Below are positions 1-9,544 of a stretch of DNA of 64,000 bases, one piece after another (positions within the stretch are counted from its first letter, which is position 1; each line of letters begins with the position of its first letter). Made by a program: the position numbers and the translations under genes. Below the pieces are notes generated by a model that was given only the letters and a program-made list of their open reading frames with translations, had not been told where the DNA came from and ran no database searches. The DNA is from Burkholderiaceae bacterium. GTDB taxonomy: Bacteria; Pseudomonadota; Gammaproteobacteria; Burkholderiales; Burkholderiaceae_E. The DNA lies in the NCBI GenBank assembly GCA_023954045.1, contig JAMLIR010000001.1, positions 496,001 through 560,000 of the forward strand, in the 5' to 3' direction.

Positions 1-1260
1 GATCGAGTCGGGGTCGATGTTCAGCGTCATCTCGCCGTAGTTCTCGAACACCAGTTCCTTCAGCGCCTTGACCGCGGCCTCGTTCTTCGCCACCCCGCCG
101 GTGAACGTGAACTCGTTGCGGATGCCGCCCGAGCGCGCGAGGATCGACATCGCCCGCAGGATGATCGACCGGTGCAGGCCGGCCATGATGTCCTCGCGCT
201 TGTCGCCCAGCGCCAGCCGGTCGCGCAGCTCGGCGCCGGCGAACACGGTGCAGGTCGAATTGATGCGCACCGTCTTGGTCGACTTCATCGCCAGGGGCCC
301 GAGCTCGTGCAGGCCCATGTTCATCTCGTCCGCGATGTAGCCGAGGTAGCGCCCGCAGCCGGCCGCGCAGCGGTCGTTCATCTGGAAGCTCTCGACGATG
401 CCGTTCGGGTCGACCTGGATCGCCTTGGTGTCCTGCCCGCCGATGTCGAGCACCGTCGCCGTGTTCGGATACATCACGTGAGCGCCCAGCCCGTGGCACA
501 GGATCTCCGAGCGCACGTGCTCCTTCGAGAACGGCAGCCGCGCGCGGCCGTAGCCGGTGCCGATCACGTACGTCTCTTCCATCTCGGTGTCGAGCACGCC
601 CTTGACGGGCGCCTCGACCTGCTCGCGACGGCCGGCCGTCTCGGGCAGCGCCTTGAATGTCTTGTCGAGCGCCGACACCAGGTGGCGGCGGATCGACTCG
701 TCGTAGACGCGGTTCTCGACCTCGATGATCGAGCGATCGAACACGTTCAGCAGGAAGTCGTAGCGGGTGCCCATCTCCTTCGCGACCGTCTCGCCGGTGG
801 CCAGGTACTGGCTGCCGGCGATGTCGCGGAAGAAGTCCGACTTGCGCCGGGCGCCCGGCACGAACAACGACGGCGCCTCGGCGGTGATGCGCTTGAACAC
901 CTCGTCGAGCGCCTCGCCGACGACCTTCGTGCTGTCGCCGAACTTGGCGGTCTCGAGGCTGCGCCGGCAGGTCTCGTGCAGGTCGCCGAGCTGCTCCAGG
1001 TACTGCTCGGCGCGGAAGTCGCGCTCGAGCTGGCCCAGGAAGGTCTCGAGGTGGCCGTTGAGCGCCTTCGTCTGCGCCAGCGCCTGCCGGAACAGGTAGA
1101 AGCGGCCGTTGAGCAGCGCCTCCTGCTTGGCGATCGCCGCCGCCGTGTCGTAGTTCGAGCGCGAGTTGGTGATCCCGCGCCCGATGATGTTCTGGTTCTC
1201 GTCGATGACCACCGCCTTGGTGGTCGTCGAGCCCAGGTCGATGCCGATGAAACAGCGCAT
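1..1260 (-). CDS. bcrA: Benzoyl-CoA reductase subunit A (BcrA), C-terminus cut by window edge
   Basis: One of the two ATPase subunits (BcrA/BcrD) of class I ATP-dependent benzoyl-CoA reductase, which drives two-electron dearomatisation of benzoyl-CoA with reduced ferredoxin. I translated it by hand because the frame runs off the left edge. It starts at ATG 1260 ([11 protein letters not shown]) and gives 420 residues with no stop; Thauera BcrA is about 438, so only a short tail is missing. The N-terminus has the ASKHA nucleotide-binding loop [10 protein letters not shown] second phosphate-binding motif, [10 protein letters not shown], lies about two thirds along, followed by the cluster-binding signatures [10 protein letters not shown] and STCTVFAG, whose cysteines should hold the shared [4Fe-4S] cluster. 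The long segment between the two halves is typical of the Thauera BcrA type and not of the shorter BcrD or BadG. It is the last visible gene of a leftward operon, and bcrD is expected just beyond the edge. Confidence 0.93.
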   Translation of the reverse strand, partial: MRCFIGIDLGSTTTKAVVIDENQNIIGRGITNSRSNYDTAAAIAKQEALLNGRFYLFRQALAQTKALNGHLETFLGQLERDFRAEQYLEQLGDLHETCRRSLETAKFGDSTKVVGEALDEVFKRITAEAPSLFVPGARRKSDFFRDIAGSQYLATGETVAKEMGTRYDFLLNVFDRSIIEVENRVYDESIRRHLVSALDKTFKALPETAGRREQVEAPVKGVLDTEMEETYVIGTGYGRARLPFSKEHVRSEILCHGLGAHVMYPNTATVLDIGGQDTKAIQVDPNGIVESFQMNDRCAAGCGRYLGYIADEMNMGLHELGPLAMKSTKTVRINSTCTVFAGAELRDRLALGDKREDIMAGLHRSIILRAMSILARSGGIRNEFTFTGGVAKNEAAVKALKELVFENYGEMTLNIDPDSI

Positions 1261-1274
1261 GGCGGTCCCCTTTC

Positions 1275-2591
1275 TCAGTGCGCCGCGGCGACCGCGCCGC
1301 GCTTCTGCTTGACCATCTGGAAGTAGCTCTCGAGCCGGTTCTTCACGTTGGCCGCCGAGAAGTAGCGCGGATCGACCAGGTCGGTCTCGATGAACGCCGC
1401 CGGCTTGCCGGTGCGCTTCTCGACTTCGCGAAGGATCAGCAGCTGGCCGGCCGAGAAGCTGTTGCAGCTCTTGATCGAGTTGATCAGCAGACCGTCGGCC
1501 TGGTACTCGTCGATGTACTTGCAGATCATGTCGATCCGCGACGGAAGGTTCAGGTTCGTGTAGCAGCCCAGGCAGTACTCGGCGAGCGACTCGAGCGGAT
1601 GGTCGGGGTCGTGCCGGAAGCCGAAGTCGTACAGGCCGCCCACTTTCGCGTAGGTCGAGGACACCACCACCGCGCCCTCGTCGTAGAACATCTTCCAGAA
1701 GTCGCGGAAGTTGGTCCAGTTCGGCGGCCCCTCGACCACCAGCCGGTACTTCTCCTCGCCCATGTCGCCGTCAGGGGTCACCGGGCCCTTGCCCAGCCGG
1801 ATGCGCTCCTCGATCTCCGAGCGCAGCACGTCGTAGTACTGCGTGGCCTCCGGCGTGCCGCGGAACGCGGTGAAGATCGGGCCGATGTAGTAGACCGCGC
1901 CGAAGTACCCGTCGATCGGCGAGGGTCGGTGCTTGGCCGACTGCAGCACCTTGACCAGGTTTTCCTCGGCCTTCACCGACTCCTTCATGTACTGGCGCAG
2001 GCGGTCGATGTCGAACTTCACGCCTGAGACGCGCTCGAGGGTCGGGATCACCGTATCCTTGAGCTGGCGCACGACGTAGTCGCGCATGTTCGGCGCGATC
2101 TTGCCCTCGCCCTGGTAGGGCACGTGCAGCATCACGGTCTCGCAGCCGTACTTGTGCCGCACCAGCTCGAACCACTTCATGAAGGTGAAGCAGCCGGTGT
2201 ACGACAGCAGCAGCACGTCCGGAGTGGGCAGCGGATCGCCGGTCGGGCCGATCTCACCGCCCTGCATCATGCCGAGGTCGGCCTTCACGTACGTGCAGAC
2301 GTCTTCCGACTGCCCGTCGCGCTCGGCGTCCATGATGAACTTGCCCGACTTCTTGCGCATGCCGTTCTGCAGCGCGTTCGTCTCGGGCAGGCTGCGCGCG
2401 AAATCGAAGCACATCAGCAGCTCGTTCAGGTTGCCCGGAACGAAGGTCGCCGAGACCTTGCGGTTGTTGGCACGCGCGGTCGCGAGCTCCATGTAGTTCT
2501 TGTTGATCAGCTCCTTCTGGAGCCACATCGCGTCCTCTTTCTGGACGTTCTGCGGCTTCTTCGTGCTGGCGGGGGTGGCGGCGGTGGTCAT
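1275..2591 (-). CDS. bcrB: Benzoyl-CoA reductase subunit B (BcrB)
   Basis: A substrate-reducing subunit of benzoyl-CoA reductase, from the HgdB/2-hydroxyglutaryl-CoA dehydratase D-component family. It is 438 residues, matching the usual BcrB length. Visible features are [14 protein letters not shown] near the N-terminus, the conserved [10 protein letters not shown], and later CLGCYTN and [10 protein letters not shown], whose cysteines are candidate Fe-S or substrate-site ligands as in the family. Its ATG overlaps the end of bcrC by 4 bases and 14 bases separate it from bcrA, so the three are translated as a block. BcrB and BcrC are known to form the module that binds the ring while BcrA and BcrD hydrolyse ATP. 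Assignment as B rather than C rests on length, the cysteine motifs and gene order. Confidence 0.93.
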   Translation of the reverse strand: MTTAATPASTKKPQNVQKEDAMWLQKELINKNYMELATARANNRKVSATFVPGNLNELLMCFDFARSLPETNALQNGMRKKSGKFIMDAERDGQSEDVCTYVKADLGMMQGGEIGPTGDPLPTPDVLLLSYTGCFTFMKWFELVRHKYGCETVMLHVPYQGEGKIAPNMRDYVVRQLKDTVIPTLERVSGVKFDIDRLRQYMKESVKAEENLVKVLQSAKHRPSPIDGYFGAVYYIGPIFTAFRGTPEATQYYDVLRSEIEERIRLGKGPVTPDGDMGEEKYRLVVEGPPNWTNFRDFWKMFYDEGAVVVSSTYAKVGGLYDFGFRHDPDHPLESLAEYCLGCYTNLNLPSRIDMICKYIDEYQADGLLINSIKSCNSFSAGQLLILREVEKRTGKPAAFIETDLVDPRYFSAANVKNRLESYFQMVKQKRGAVAAAH

Positions 2592-3766
2592 GCTGCACTC
2601 CAGAGTTTGATCGAGTCGGCGAAGGTGCCGGCCTGTTCACGGATCGGCGCCATCTGGCCGGTGTTCTCGGCGTACTTGAACGCGGTGTACGGAACCTTGT
2701 GCTTCGCGAGAACGTCCTGCAGCATCGGTCGCTCGAGCAGCGCCGGGTCGCAGAACGACGGGGCGGCGAAGACCACGCCCTCGGCGGCACCCATCTTGAC
2801 CTGCTTGAGCAGGTACTGGCCCTTGTCCTCGCGCTTCGCGTCGTACTTGGCCGCGGTCGAGGCGGACCTGTGCAGGAACGCCTTCGAGAGTTCCTCGAGC
2901 GGCTTGCCGTTCGCGGGCACCTCGTCGAGCAGCCAGCGGGTGACCAGCATGAAGTCGTCGTCGACGATGTAGCAGCCCGACATCTCGATCGACTTGATCA
3001 GGTTCAGCGGCGGCTGCTCGCAGAACGACCCGTTGATGACGATCCGGGCGTTGTCGCGGCGCTGGCGCGGCACGGCGTCGGTCGCGGCGAGATAGTCGCG
3101 GATCAGCTGCGTGTGCTCTTCGGGCGGCAGCCGCATGCCCGCGTGCAGCACCAGGTACACCTCGGAGGTCGGCGCCTGCCACGGCTTGGCCGCGCGGTAC
3201 GCGTACAGGTCGCGCACCGCCTTGCGGTTCTCGTTGTAGACCCGGATCGAGGCGTTCAGCTCGTCGTCGGTGATCGGCTTGCCGCGCAGCTCGCCGAGAT
3301 CCTTGCGCAGGATCTCCATTTCCTCGACGTAGAAGCGCCCGCCGATCGCGTCCTCGTAGTTCTGCGGCACGTCGATGTACCGGACGTACTTGTCCTTGAA
3401 CATCAGCTGCCACATGCCCGACAGGTTGCGGATCACGTCGCAGATCGACGGAAACAGCATCCCGTCCAGACAGTCGAGGCGGCCGGTGAGGCCGAGTTCG
3501 ATCGTCGAGCGCGGGATCCGGCAGATGTAGCTCTGGTAGTAGGCGTCGCCCTGGATCACCTCGAGCTGGTCGCCCCCGCCGAGGATTCCGACCGACAGCA
3601 TGCCCGCCGCGTGCACCAGCTCGCGCGGCACGTAGACCGGCATGTAGCCGATCGCCTTGCGGCCCGGGGCGGCGGCCTTCCACTCCTTGACGGCGTTGAA
3701 GTGGAGGTCCTCGAAGAGCGTCTGGCAGCGATCGACGATCGCTTCGACAGGAGAGGCGGTGTTCAT
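2588..3766 (-). CDS. bcrC: Benzoyl-CoA reductase subunit C (BcrC)
   Basis: Second HgdB-family subunit of the ring-reducing module. It is 392 residues from ATG 3766 (MNTASPVEAIVD), near the usual BcrC size. Recognisable blocks are IGYMPVYVPRELVHAAGM, the cysteine-bearing SYICRIPRSTIE and FPSICDVIRNLSGMW, INGSFCEQPPLNLIK and APSFCDPAL. A longer in-frame extension upstream exists but lies wholly inside dch and is rejected as a shadow. The start codon shares one base with the dch stop (TGATG), a strong sign of translational coupling. The order dch-bcrC-bcrB-bcrA is that of Thauera-type clusters. Confidence 0.93.
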   Translation of the reverse strand: MNTASPVEAIVDRCQTLFEDLHFNAVKEWKAAAPGRKAIGYMPVYVPRELVHAAGMLSVGILGGGDQLEVIQGDAYYQSYICRIPRSTIELGLTGRLDCLDGMLFPSICDVIRNLSGMWQLMFKDKYVRYIDVPQNYEDAIGGRFYVEEMEILRKDLGELRGKPITDDELNASIRVYNENRKAVRDLYAYRAAKPWQAPTSEVYLVLHAGMRLPPEEHTQLIRDYLAATDAVPRQRRDNARIVINGSFCEQPPLNLIKSIEMSGCYIVDDDFMLVTRWLLDEVPANGKPLEELSKAFLHRSASTAAKYDAKREDKGQYLLKQVKMGAAEGVVFAAPSFCDPALLERPMLQDVLAKHKVPYTAFKYAENTGQMAPIREQAGTFADSIKLWSAA

Positions 3767-4539
3767 CAGCAGTGCTCCCATGCGGGCTTGCGTTTGGCGA
3801 GGAATGCGACGAGGCCCTCGTTCGCGTCGCGGGTCTTCATCAGCCGGTCGAGATAGAGTCGCTCGACTTCGGCGAGGCGGTTGCGCACGTCGCGCAGCAT
3901 CGCGCCGCGTGCGGCGGTGAGCGCGTGCGCCAGGCTGGCCGAGCTCTTGCCGGCCAGGTGCGAATCGAAGTAGGCAAGCGCCGCGGCGTCCGGGTCGTCG
4001 GAGACGCCCTGCGCCAGCCCGATCGCCCGGGCCTCGTCGGCGCCGATCGAGCGGCCCGAGAACAGCAGGTCTTCGGCGGCGGGCTGGTTGACCCGGTATG
4101 GCAGCAGCACCGACGCGGCCGGCGCGAACACCCCGAGCTTCATCTCGGGCTGCCCGAACTGCGCGTCGCGCCCGGCGAAGATCGGGCCGCCGGCCAGCGC
4201 CACCTCGAGGCCACCGCCGAGGCACTGTCCGCGCACCGCGACCAGGATCGGGACCGTAAATTCGAGCATCGCGAGCACCAGCGCGTGCAGCGACGCAAGC
4301 ATGCCGGCACAGCGCTCGGGCAGGTGTTCCTCGACGCTGGCGCCGAAGCTGAAGTTCGGGCCCTCGGCGCCCAGCAGCACGCCGCGCAGCCCCTTCGTGT
4401 TGCCGTGGGCGGCCAGCGCGCCGGCGAGCGCGGCGATCATCTCCGCGTCGACGATGTTCGCCTTCGGGCGCGCCAGCGTCAGGCGCAGCAAAGCGCCGTC
4501 GCGCTCGAGCGCCTGCTTCAGCGGGGAGGCGTCGGCCAC
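3766..4539 (-). CDS. dch: Cyclohexa-1,5-diene-1-carbonyl-CoA hydratase
   Basis: Crotonase-family enzyme expected to hydrate the dienoyl-CoA product of benzoyl-CoA reductase to 6-hydroxycyclohex-1-ene-1-carbonyl-CoA. It is 257 residues from GTG 4539; an AAGGGG ribosome site lies 7 bases upstream, whereas the nearby ATG 4543 is in another frame. The fold signatures are GAEGPNFSFGASVEEHLPE (oxyanion loop) and VRGQCLGGGLEVALAGG. The family is broad and the specific reaction is assigned from position between oah and bcrC plus the matching length. It is separated from oah by 4 bases. Confidence 0.9.
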   Translation of the reverse strand: MADASPLKQALERDGALLRLTLARPKANIVDAEMIAALAGALAAHGNTKGLRGVLLGAEGPNFSFGASVEEHLPERCAGMLASLHALVLAMLEFTVPILVAVRGQCLGGGLEVALAGGPIFAGRDAQFGQPEMKLGVFAPAASVLLPYRVNQPAAEDLLFSGRSIGADEARAIGLAQGVSDDPDAAALAYFDSHLAGKSSASLAHALTAARGAMLRDVRNRLAEVERLYLDRLMKTRDANEGLVAFLAKRKPAWEHC

Positions 4540-4543
4540 GGCA

Positions 4544-5644
4544 TCACCCCTTGTGCTTCGCCTTGGGCTGGATCGAGTCGTGCAGCGGGCCGACCCAGCT
4601 CTCGCCGGCGGCGAGCTTCTGGCGCAGCAGCACGAAGTCGACTTCGCGGTCTTCCTTCGTACCCTCGTTGAACGCGGTGAAACCGGACCGGGCCTCGGTC
4701 ATCATGTTCAGCGCGAGCCAGGCACGCGAGTTCTCCTTGTTGCGGTTCCAGGCGTCGAGCTTGGGCTTGCGCAGCTCCTCGATCGTCTTGGTCGTGCAGT
4801 CCGGGAACGTGAGCAGCATCTTCGCGCACAGTTCCTCGACCTTCGCGTCGAGCAGCGACAGGTCGACCGTGCCGCGCGCCATCAGCGCCTTGCCTTCCTT
4901 CGCCGCTTCGCCGGTCTTCGGCTCGCCGTAGACGTTGCGGCCGTAATCGTCGACCATCCGCTGCGTCTCGATCAGCGGATTGGCGACGAACTTCCCGTCG
5001 ACCTTGAGCGCCGGCACGACGTCGGTCAGCACGCCCATCTGGTAGGCCTTGTGCGCCGAGAACGGCTCGCACAGCACGCAGGCCGCCATCGCACGTTCGG
5101 AGCCGACGACCACCGGCAGGAAGTCGGTCGCGCCGCCGATCGGCGCCGAGCCGTGCTTCGGGCCGGCCTGGCCGAACCGGGCGAGGTCCTGCGCGACCGA
5201 GAAGTCGCAGGCCATGCCGATTTCCTGGCCGCCGCCGATGCGCATGCCGTTCACCCGGCAGATCACCGGCTTGTCGCAGGCGAGGATCGCCGACACCATG
5301 TCGTTGAACAGCCGCATGTACTGCCGGTACTCCTGCGGGTGGCCGGCGTAGTACTCGGCGTACTCCTTCGTGTTGCCGCCGGTGCAGAACGCCTTGTCGC
5401 CGGCGCCGGTGAACACCACGCAGTTGACGTCGCGGGCGTTCGACGCGGCGCGGAACGCGAGGATGACGCCCTTGACCATGTCGGTCGTGTACGAGTTGAA
5501 CTGGCCCGGGTTGTCCAGCGTGATCCAGGCGTTGTACAGGCCCGCGACCACCGTGCCATCGGGCAGCTTCGCCGGCCGCTTCTCGTAGCGGACCCCGGGC
5601 TTGGCAATGTCGTCGACGATATCGTGGTTCTTGAATTCGCGCAC
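4544..5644 (-). CDS. oah: 6-oxocyclohex-1-ene-1-carbonyl-CoA hydrolase (ring opening)
   Basis: Crotonase-like hydrolase that opens the alicyclic ring of 6-oxocyclohex-1-ene-1-carbonyl-CoA to 3-hydroxypimelyl-CoA. I chose the GTG at 5644, giving 366 residues beginning VREFKNHDIVDD, because AGGAG lies 6 bases upstream; the open frame extends much farther but only as a shadow of had. Characteristic blocks are ITLDNPGQFNSYTTDMVKG, GAGDKAFCTGGNTKEYAEYY and MRIGGGQEIGMACDFSVAQD. The protein is about 100 residues longer than ordinary crotonases, which fits the OAH family. It lies 14 bases downstream of had and 4 bases upstream of dch. Confidence 0.93.
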   Translation of the reverse strand: MREFKNHDIVDDIAKPGVRYEKRPAKLPDGTVVAGLYNAWITLDNPGQFNSYTTDMVKGVILAFRAASNARDVNCVVFTGAGDKAFCTGGNTKEYAEYYAGHPQEYRQYMRLFNDMVSAILACDKPVICRVNGMRIGGGQEIGMACDFSVAQDLARFGQAGPKHGSAPIGGATDFLPVVVGSERAMAACVLCEPFSAHKAYQMGVLTDVVPALKVDGKFVANPLIETQRMVDDYGRNVYGEPKTGEAAKEGKALMARGTVDLSLLDAKVEELCAKMLLTFPDCTTKTIEELRKPKLDAWNRNKENSRAWLALNMMTEARSGFTAFNEGTKEDREVDFVLLRQKLAAGESWVGPLHDSIQPKAKHKG

Positions 5645-5658
5645 TTTGGACTCCTGCG

Positions 5659-6723
5659 TCAGGGGACGAGCACCGCGCGCCTGCGGATCTCGCGATGGTG
5701 GACCGCGTCGAAGACGCGGTTGATGTCCTCGAGCGGATGCGGCTCGACGAACGGCTTGATCTGCACCTTGCCGTCGAGCACCAGGTCGAGCGCGGCCGGA
5801 TAGAACTCGGGCGGGCAGCCCCAGTTGCCGATCGCCCGGGCGTCGAAGGCCATCAGGTTCGACAGCCTGACCTCGACCTTGTCCATCGTGAAGCCGACCA
5901 CCGACAGCGTGGCGCCGTGCACCAGCAGCCCGAACGCGGTGAGCTGGCCGGGCGCGGTGCCCGAACACTCGAAGATGAACCACTCGGTCGACGTGAGGCC
6001 GTTCTTCCTTGCGAAGTCGACGATCGCGGCCTTGATCGCGCGGGCGTCGAGTTGCCGGCTGTTCAGCGTGAGGGCGGCGCCGTGTTCGGCGATCGCCGCG
6101 AGCTTCGCGTCGTCGACGTCGATCGCGACCACCTTCGCGCCGCTGGCGTGGGCGATCTGCACGCAGTAACCGCCGACGCCGCCGGCGCCGATCACGACCG
6201 CCAGGCTGCCGGGGCGCACGCCGGCGCGCCGCACCGCCTGGTACGGAGTCGTCAGCGCGTCGGCGACGATCGAGACTTCGGCCAGCGTCAGCCCCGCCTT
6301 CGCCAGGCGGCCTTCGTCGACCTCGCACAGACCGCGACCGGGAACCACGATGTGGGAGGCGAAACCGCCCTGGATGTCGTTGCCGGGCATCTTCTGGTTG
6401 CGGCAGATCGTGCCCAGCCCGCGGCGGCACAGGTCGCATTCGCCGCAGGGCAGCACGGCCGGCACGATCACCGACTTGCCGAGCCACCGCTCGGCGCCCG
6501 CGCCGGCCGCCACGACGCGCCCGCTGATCTCGTGGCCGAGCGCCAGCGGCAGCGGGTGGTTGGTGCGCACGCCATCGTAGAAGTAGCCGAGGTCGGTGTG
6601 GCAGACGCCGCAGCCGGCCACCGCCACCACCACCTCGCCGTCGCCGGCCGTGGCCGAAAAAGTGGCACGCTCGAGCGGCGTATTGACCGCAGTCATCAGC
6701 CAGCGATGCGCTTCGATGCTCAT
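5659..6723 (-). CDS. had: 6-hydroxycyclohex-1-ene-1-carbonyl-CoA dehydrogenase
   Basis: Zinc-dependent medium-chain alcohol dehydrogenase that oxidises 6-hydroxycyclohex-1-ene-1-carbonyl-CoA with NAD. It is 354 residues. The catalytic zinc ligands are Cys41 in GCGVCHTD and His64 in ALGHEISG. The structural zinc site is the four-cysteine lobe [15 protein letters not shown] at about residues 93-107. The Rossmann motif IGAGGVGG is at 177-184. It is the first gene of the leftward ring-reduction operon, so transcription probably begins in the gap shared with korA. The specific substrate is inferred from operon position next to oah and dch. Confidence 0.92.
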   Translation of the reverse strand: MSIEAHRWLMTAVNTPLERATFSATAGDGEVVVAVAGCGVCHTDLGYFYDGVRTNHPLPLALGHEISGRVVAAGAGAERWLGKSVIVPAVLPCGECDLCRRGLGTICRNQKMPGNDIQGGFASHIVVPGRGLCEVDEGRLAKAGLTLAEVSIVADALTTPYQAVRRAGVRPGSLAVVIGAGGVGGYCVQIAHASGAKVVAIDVDDAKLAAIAEHGAALTLNSRQLDARAIKAAIVDFARKNGLTSTEWFIFECSGTAPGQLTAFGLLVHGATLSVVGFTMDKVEVRLSNLMAFDARAIGNWGCPPEFYPAALDLVLDGKVQIKPFVEPHPLEDINRVFDAVHHREIRRRAVLVP

Positions 6724-6884
6724 TGTTTCGCGGCCTCCTGTGCCGTACCCTGTTCCTTCTTCGCGCCCCGCATCGCGCCTGCTTTTCGGGGTTGACCGGC
6801 CTGTTGTCGCCGTTTATTCTTGTATTGTGGTACCGAAATACTGTTATCTGGTCAGGATGTTGTAGCAGGCCCGTTTCGGGTGCC

Positions 6885-6898
6885 TTGATCTGCATCAA
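6885..6898. promoter_or_regulatory. FNR/CRP-type operator between had and korA
   Basis: The sequence TTGATCTGCATCAA is a perfect match to the FNR consensus TTGAT-N4-ATCAA. It is the only such palindrome noticed in the 230-base gap between the divergent had and korA genes. GACAAT at 6923-6928 is a plausible -10 for korA at roughly class II spacing from the palindrome. On the other strand TACAAC at 6864-6859 could be the -10 for had. This would allow one anaerobic regulator to switch on both the ring-reduction operon and the ferredoxin-reducing enzyme. The -10 calls are weak; the palindrome itself is unambiguous. Confidence 0.75.
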
Positions 6899-6953
6899 AC
6901 CCGACATTCCACGCCCTCGGCGGACAATCGAACCCCACGCGAGCGAGCCCACC

Positions 6954-8708
6954 TTGAAGCCCGAACCCCACGACACATCGCAGCCGCGCGGCGCTGCAAC
7001 CAGCATCTCGATCGCCATGGCGGGAAGCGGCGGGAGCGGCGTCATGACCGCCGGCAACCTGCTGCTCGACGCCGCGGCGAAGGCCGGCCTCTACGGCCTG
7101 ATGGTGCGCACCAGCGGGCCGCAGATCCGCGGCGGCGAGGCGGCCGCGCTGCTGCGCCTGGCGCACACGCAGACCGAGTCGCTCGACGACGGCTTCGACC
7201 TGCTGCTGGCCATCGACTGGCAGAACATCAACCGCTTCGCCGACGAGATCCCGATGCGCGCCTCCGGCGTGCTGGTGGGCGACTCCGACGAGGGCGAGCC
7301 GCCCGCGGTGTTCCTGGCGGGCGGGGCGCGCTTCGTGTCGCTGCCGCTGAAGAAGATGGCCAAGGCCATTCCCGGCAGCTGGACCAACATGGTCGCGCTG
7401 GGGGTCGCCGGCGCGCTCACCGGCGTCCCGACCGAGGCCCTCGAAGAGGCGCTGCGCGCCTCCTGGAAGCGCGCCGACACGGCGCTGCAGGCGAACCTTC
7501 AGGCGTTGCGCGCCGGCGTCGACGCGGCCGCGGGCATCGACGGCGTGCCGCGCATCGCCGCCGGCGCAGCCTCGAAGGAGAAGCGCTGGCTGCTGAGCGG
7601 CAACGAAGGCGCAGGCTTCGGCGCGCTGCGCGGCGGCATCCGCTTCGTGGCCGCCTACCCGATCACGCCGGCCACCGAGCTGCTCGAGTGGATGGCACCC
7701 GCGCTGACCAAGGTGGGCGGCACGCTGCTGCAGGCCGAGGACGAGCTCGCGTCGATCAACATGATCGTCGGCGCTTCGTTCGGCGGCGTGCCCTCGCTGA
7801 CCGCGACCGCAGGGCCGGGCCTGGCGCTGATGACCGAGGGCATCGGGCTGGCCGTCAGCGCCGAGGTGCCGGTGGTGATCGTCGACGTCATGCGCGGCGG
7901 CCCCTCCACCGGCATTCCGGCCAAGAGCGAGCAGAGCGATCTCTCCTTCGCGGTCAGCGGACTGCACGGCGACGCCCCGCGCCTCGTGCTCGCGCCCACG
8001 TCGATCGCCGATTGCGTGGCGACGACGCAGTGGGCGGTCGAGCTCGCCGAGGCGATGCAGGCGCCGGCGATCGTGCTGTCCGACCAGTTCATGGGCCAGT
8101 CGCGCGCGATCGTCGACCGCCCGCCCGATCCCGGCTTCGTCGCGAAGCGCCTCGTCGCCGAGGCCGACACGCCGGACTTCAAGCGCTACCGCAACACCGA
8201 ATCCGGCGTCTCGCCGATGGCGATCCCCGGCACGCCCGGCATCGTCTACACCGCCGACGGCCTCGAGAAGAACGAAGGCGGCATTCCGAGCAGCCAGGCG
8301 CGCGACCACTACACGCAGCTCGACAAGCGCGAGCGCAAGCTGATCCAGTACGACTACGGCAAGTGGTGGGCCGACGTCGAAGGCGAAGGCGACGTTGCCG
8401 TGATCACCTTCGGCTCGGTGACCGACGTCGCCCGCGAGGCGCTCGCGAGGCTCGCCGCGCAAGGCGTGAAGGCGCGCCTGGTCGCGCTGCGGCTGCTCGC
8501 CCCGGCGCTGCCCGAGCGACTCGCCGAGGCGCTCGAAGGCGTCAGCCGCGTGCTGGTGGTCGAGCAGAACCACTCGGCGCAACTGTTCCGCTACCTGCGC
8601 GCGATGTACGACCTGCCCGGCAAGCCGGCCAGCTTCCACCGCCCCGGCCCGCTGCCGATGCGCCCGGCCGAGCTCGCGAAAGTCATTCTCGATTGGAGAC
8701 AGCAATGA
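6954..8708 (+). CDS. korA: 2-oxoglutarate:ferredoxin oxidoreductase, fused gamma-alpha subunit (KorA)
   Basis: Large subunit of a 2-oxoacid:ferredoxin oxidoreductase, most likely acting on 2-oxoglutarate to regenerate reduced ferredoxin for benzoyl-CoA reductase. The N-terminal gamma domain (about 20-190) contains AGSGGSGVMTAG and TSGPQIRGGE. The alpha/pyrimidine-binding domain follows, with AAYPITPATELLEW, AGPGLALMTEG and RGGPSTGIPAKSEQSD. The gamma-alpha fusion matches Thauera KorA. The start is uncertain: TTG 6954 gives 584 residues and follows the predicted promoter, while ATG 7017 would remove 21 residues with no loss of domain. Its stop overlaps the korB start (ATGA). Confidence 0.9.
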   Translation: MKPEPHDTSQPRGAATSISIAMAGSGGSGVMTAGNLLLDAAAKAGLYGLMVRTSGPQIRGGEAAALLRLAHTQTESLDDGFDLLLAIDWQNINRFADEIPMRASGVLVGDSDEGEPPAVFLAGGARFVSLPLKKMAKAIPGSWTNMVALGVAGALTGVPTEALEEALRASWKRADTALQANLQALRAGVDAAAGIDGVPRIAAGAASKEKRWLLSGNEGAGFGALRGGIRFVAAYPITPATELLEWMAPALTKVGGTLLQAEDELASINMIVGASFGGVPSLTATAGPGLALMTEGIGLAVSAEVPVVIVDVMRGGPSTGIPAKSEQSDLSFAVSGLHGDAPRLVLAPTSIADCVATTQWAVELAEAMQAPAIVLSDQFMGQSRAIVDRPPDPGFVAKRLVAEADTPDFKRYRNTESGVSPMAIPGTPGIVYTADGLEKNEGGIPSSQARDHYTQLDKRERKLIQYDYGKWWADVEGEGDVAVITFGSVTDVAREALARLAAQGVKARLVALRLLAPALPERLAEALEGVSRVLVVEQNHSAQLFRYLRAMYDLPGKPASFHRPGPLPMRPAELAKVILDWRQQ

Positions 8709-9544
8709 ACGAGGCGGTCACGGCTCCCGCGCCACTCACGGCGCAGAGCTACAAGTCGTCGTACAAGCCGATCTGGTGCCCCGGCTGCGGCGACTACTCG
8801 GTGCTCGGGTCGGTCACCAAGGCGCTGGCGATGGTGCAGGTGCGGCCGGAGAACGTCGCGGTGGTTTCCGGCATCGGCTGCTCGTCGCGCATCCCCGCGT
8901 ACACCTCGTGCTACGGCTTCCACGGCGTGCACGGGCGCTCGCTCGCCGCGGCCACCGGCCTGAAGGTCGCGCGCCCGGACCTCACGGTGCTGGTCGCCGG
9001 CGGCGACGGCGACGGCTACTCGATCGGCGGCAACCACTTCCTGCACGCCTGCCGGCGCAACGTCGACCTCACCTACATCGTGATGGACAACCACGTCTAC
9101 GGGATGACCAAGGGACAGCCCTCGCCGACCACCGAGCCCGACTGGGACTCCAAGCTCTCGCCAGGCGGTACCGGCGTGCGCTCGTTCCACCCGCTGGTGA
9201 TCGCGCTGGCCTCGGGCGCCAACTTCGTAGCGCGCGCGTTCTCGGGCGACCCGAACGGAACGGCCGAGATCATCGCGCAGGCGATCCGGCACCCCGGTTT
9301 CTCGTTCATCGAGATCCTCAGCCCGTGCGTGACGTTCCGTCCCGAGCAGCGCACCTGGAAGGAACAGGCGCACCCGGCGCCGGTCGGCCCGACCGACGAT
9401 CCGGCCCGGGCGGCCCGCCGGATCATGACCGACGACGGTTTCAACATCGGCGTGCTGTACGCCGGCAATCGCGCGCCGTACCCGCTTGGGCCGCGCGGCG
9501 GCAAACGCAGCATCGCCGAGATCGAGGCGGAGTTCGAACTATGA
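8705..9544 (+). CDS. korB: 2-oxoglutarate:ferredoxin oxidoreductase beta subunit (KorB)
   Basis: Thiamine-diphosphate-binding beta subunit, 279 residues. The N-terminal WCPGCGDYSVL and later GIGCSSR carry conserved cysteines of this family. The TPP/Mg site is GGDGDGYSIGGNHFLHA followed by MDNHVYGMTKGQPSPT. It pairs with korA to make the complete two-subunit enzyme; no separate delta ferredoxin subunit is present, so an external ferredoxin must accept electrons. The start overlaps the korA stop by 4 bases and its own stop overlaps the next gene by 4 bases. Confidence 0.93.
   Translation: MNEAVTAPAPLTAQSYKSSYKPIWCPGCGDYSVLGSVTKALAMVQVRPENVAVVSGIGCSSRIPAYTSCYGFHGVHGRSLAAATGLKVARPDLTVLVAGGDGDGYSIGGNHFLHACRRNVDLTYIVMDNHVYGMTKGQPSPTTEPDWDSKLSPGGTGVRSFHPLVIALASGANFVARAFSGDPNGTAEIIAQAIRHPGFSFIEILSPCVTFRPEQRTWKEQAHPAPVGPTDDPARAARRIMTDDGFNIGVLYAGNRAPYPLGPRGGKRSIAEIEAEFEL

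Noticed and set aside
4544-7057. 837-codon version of oah running through had
   Set aside because: The extension is arginine-rich shadow of had; GTG 5644 has a proper ribosome site and gives the expected length.
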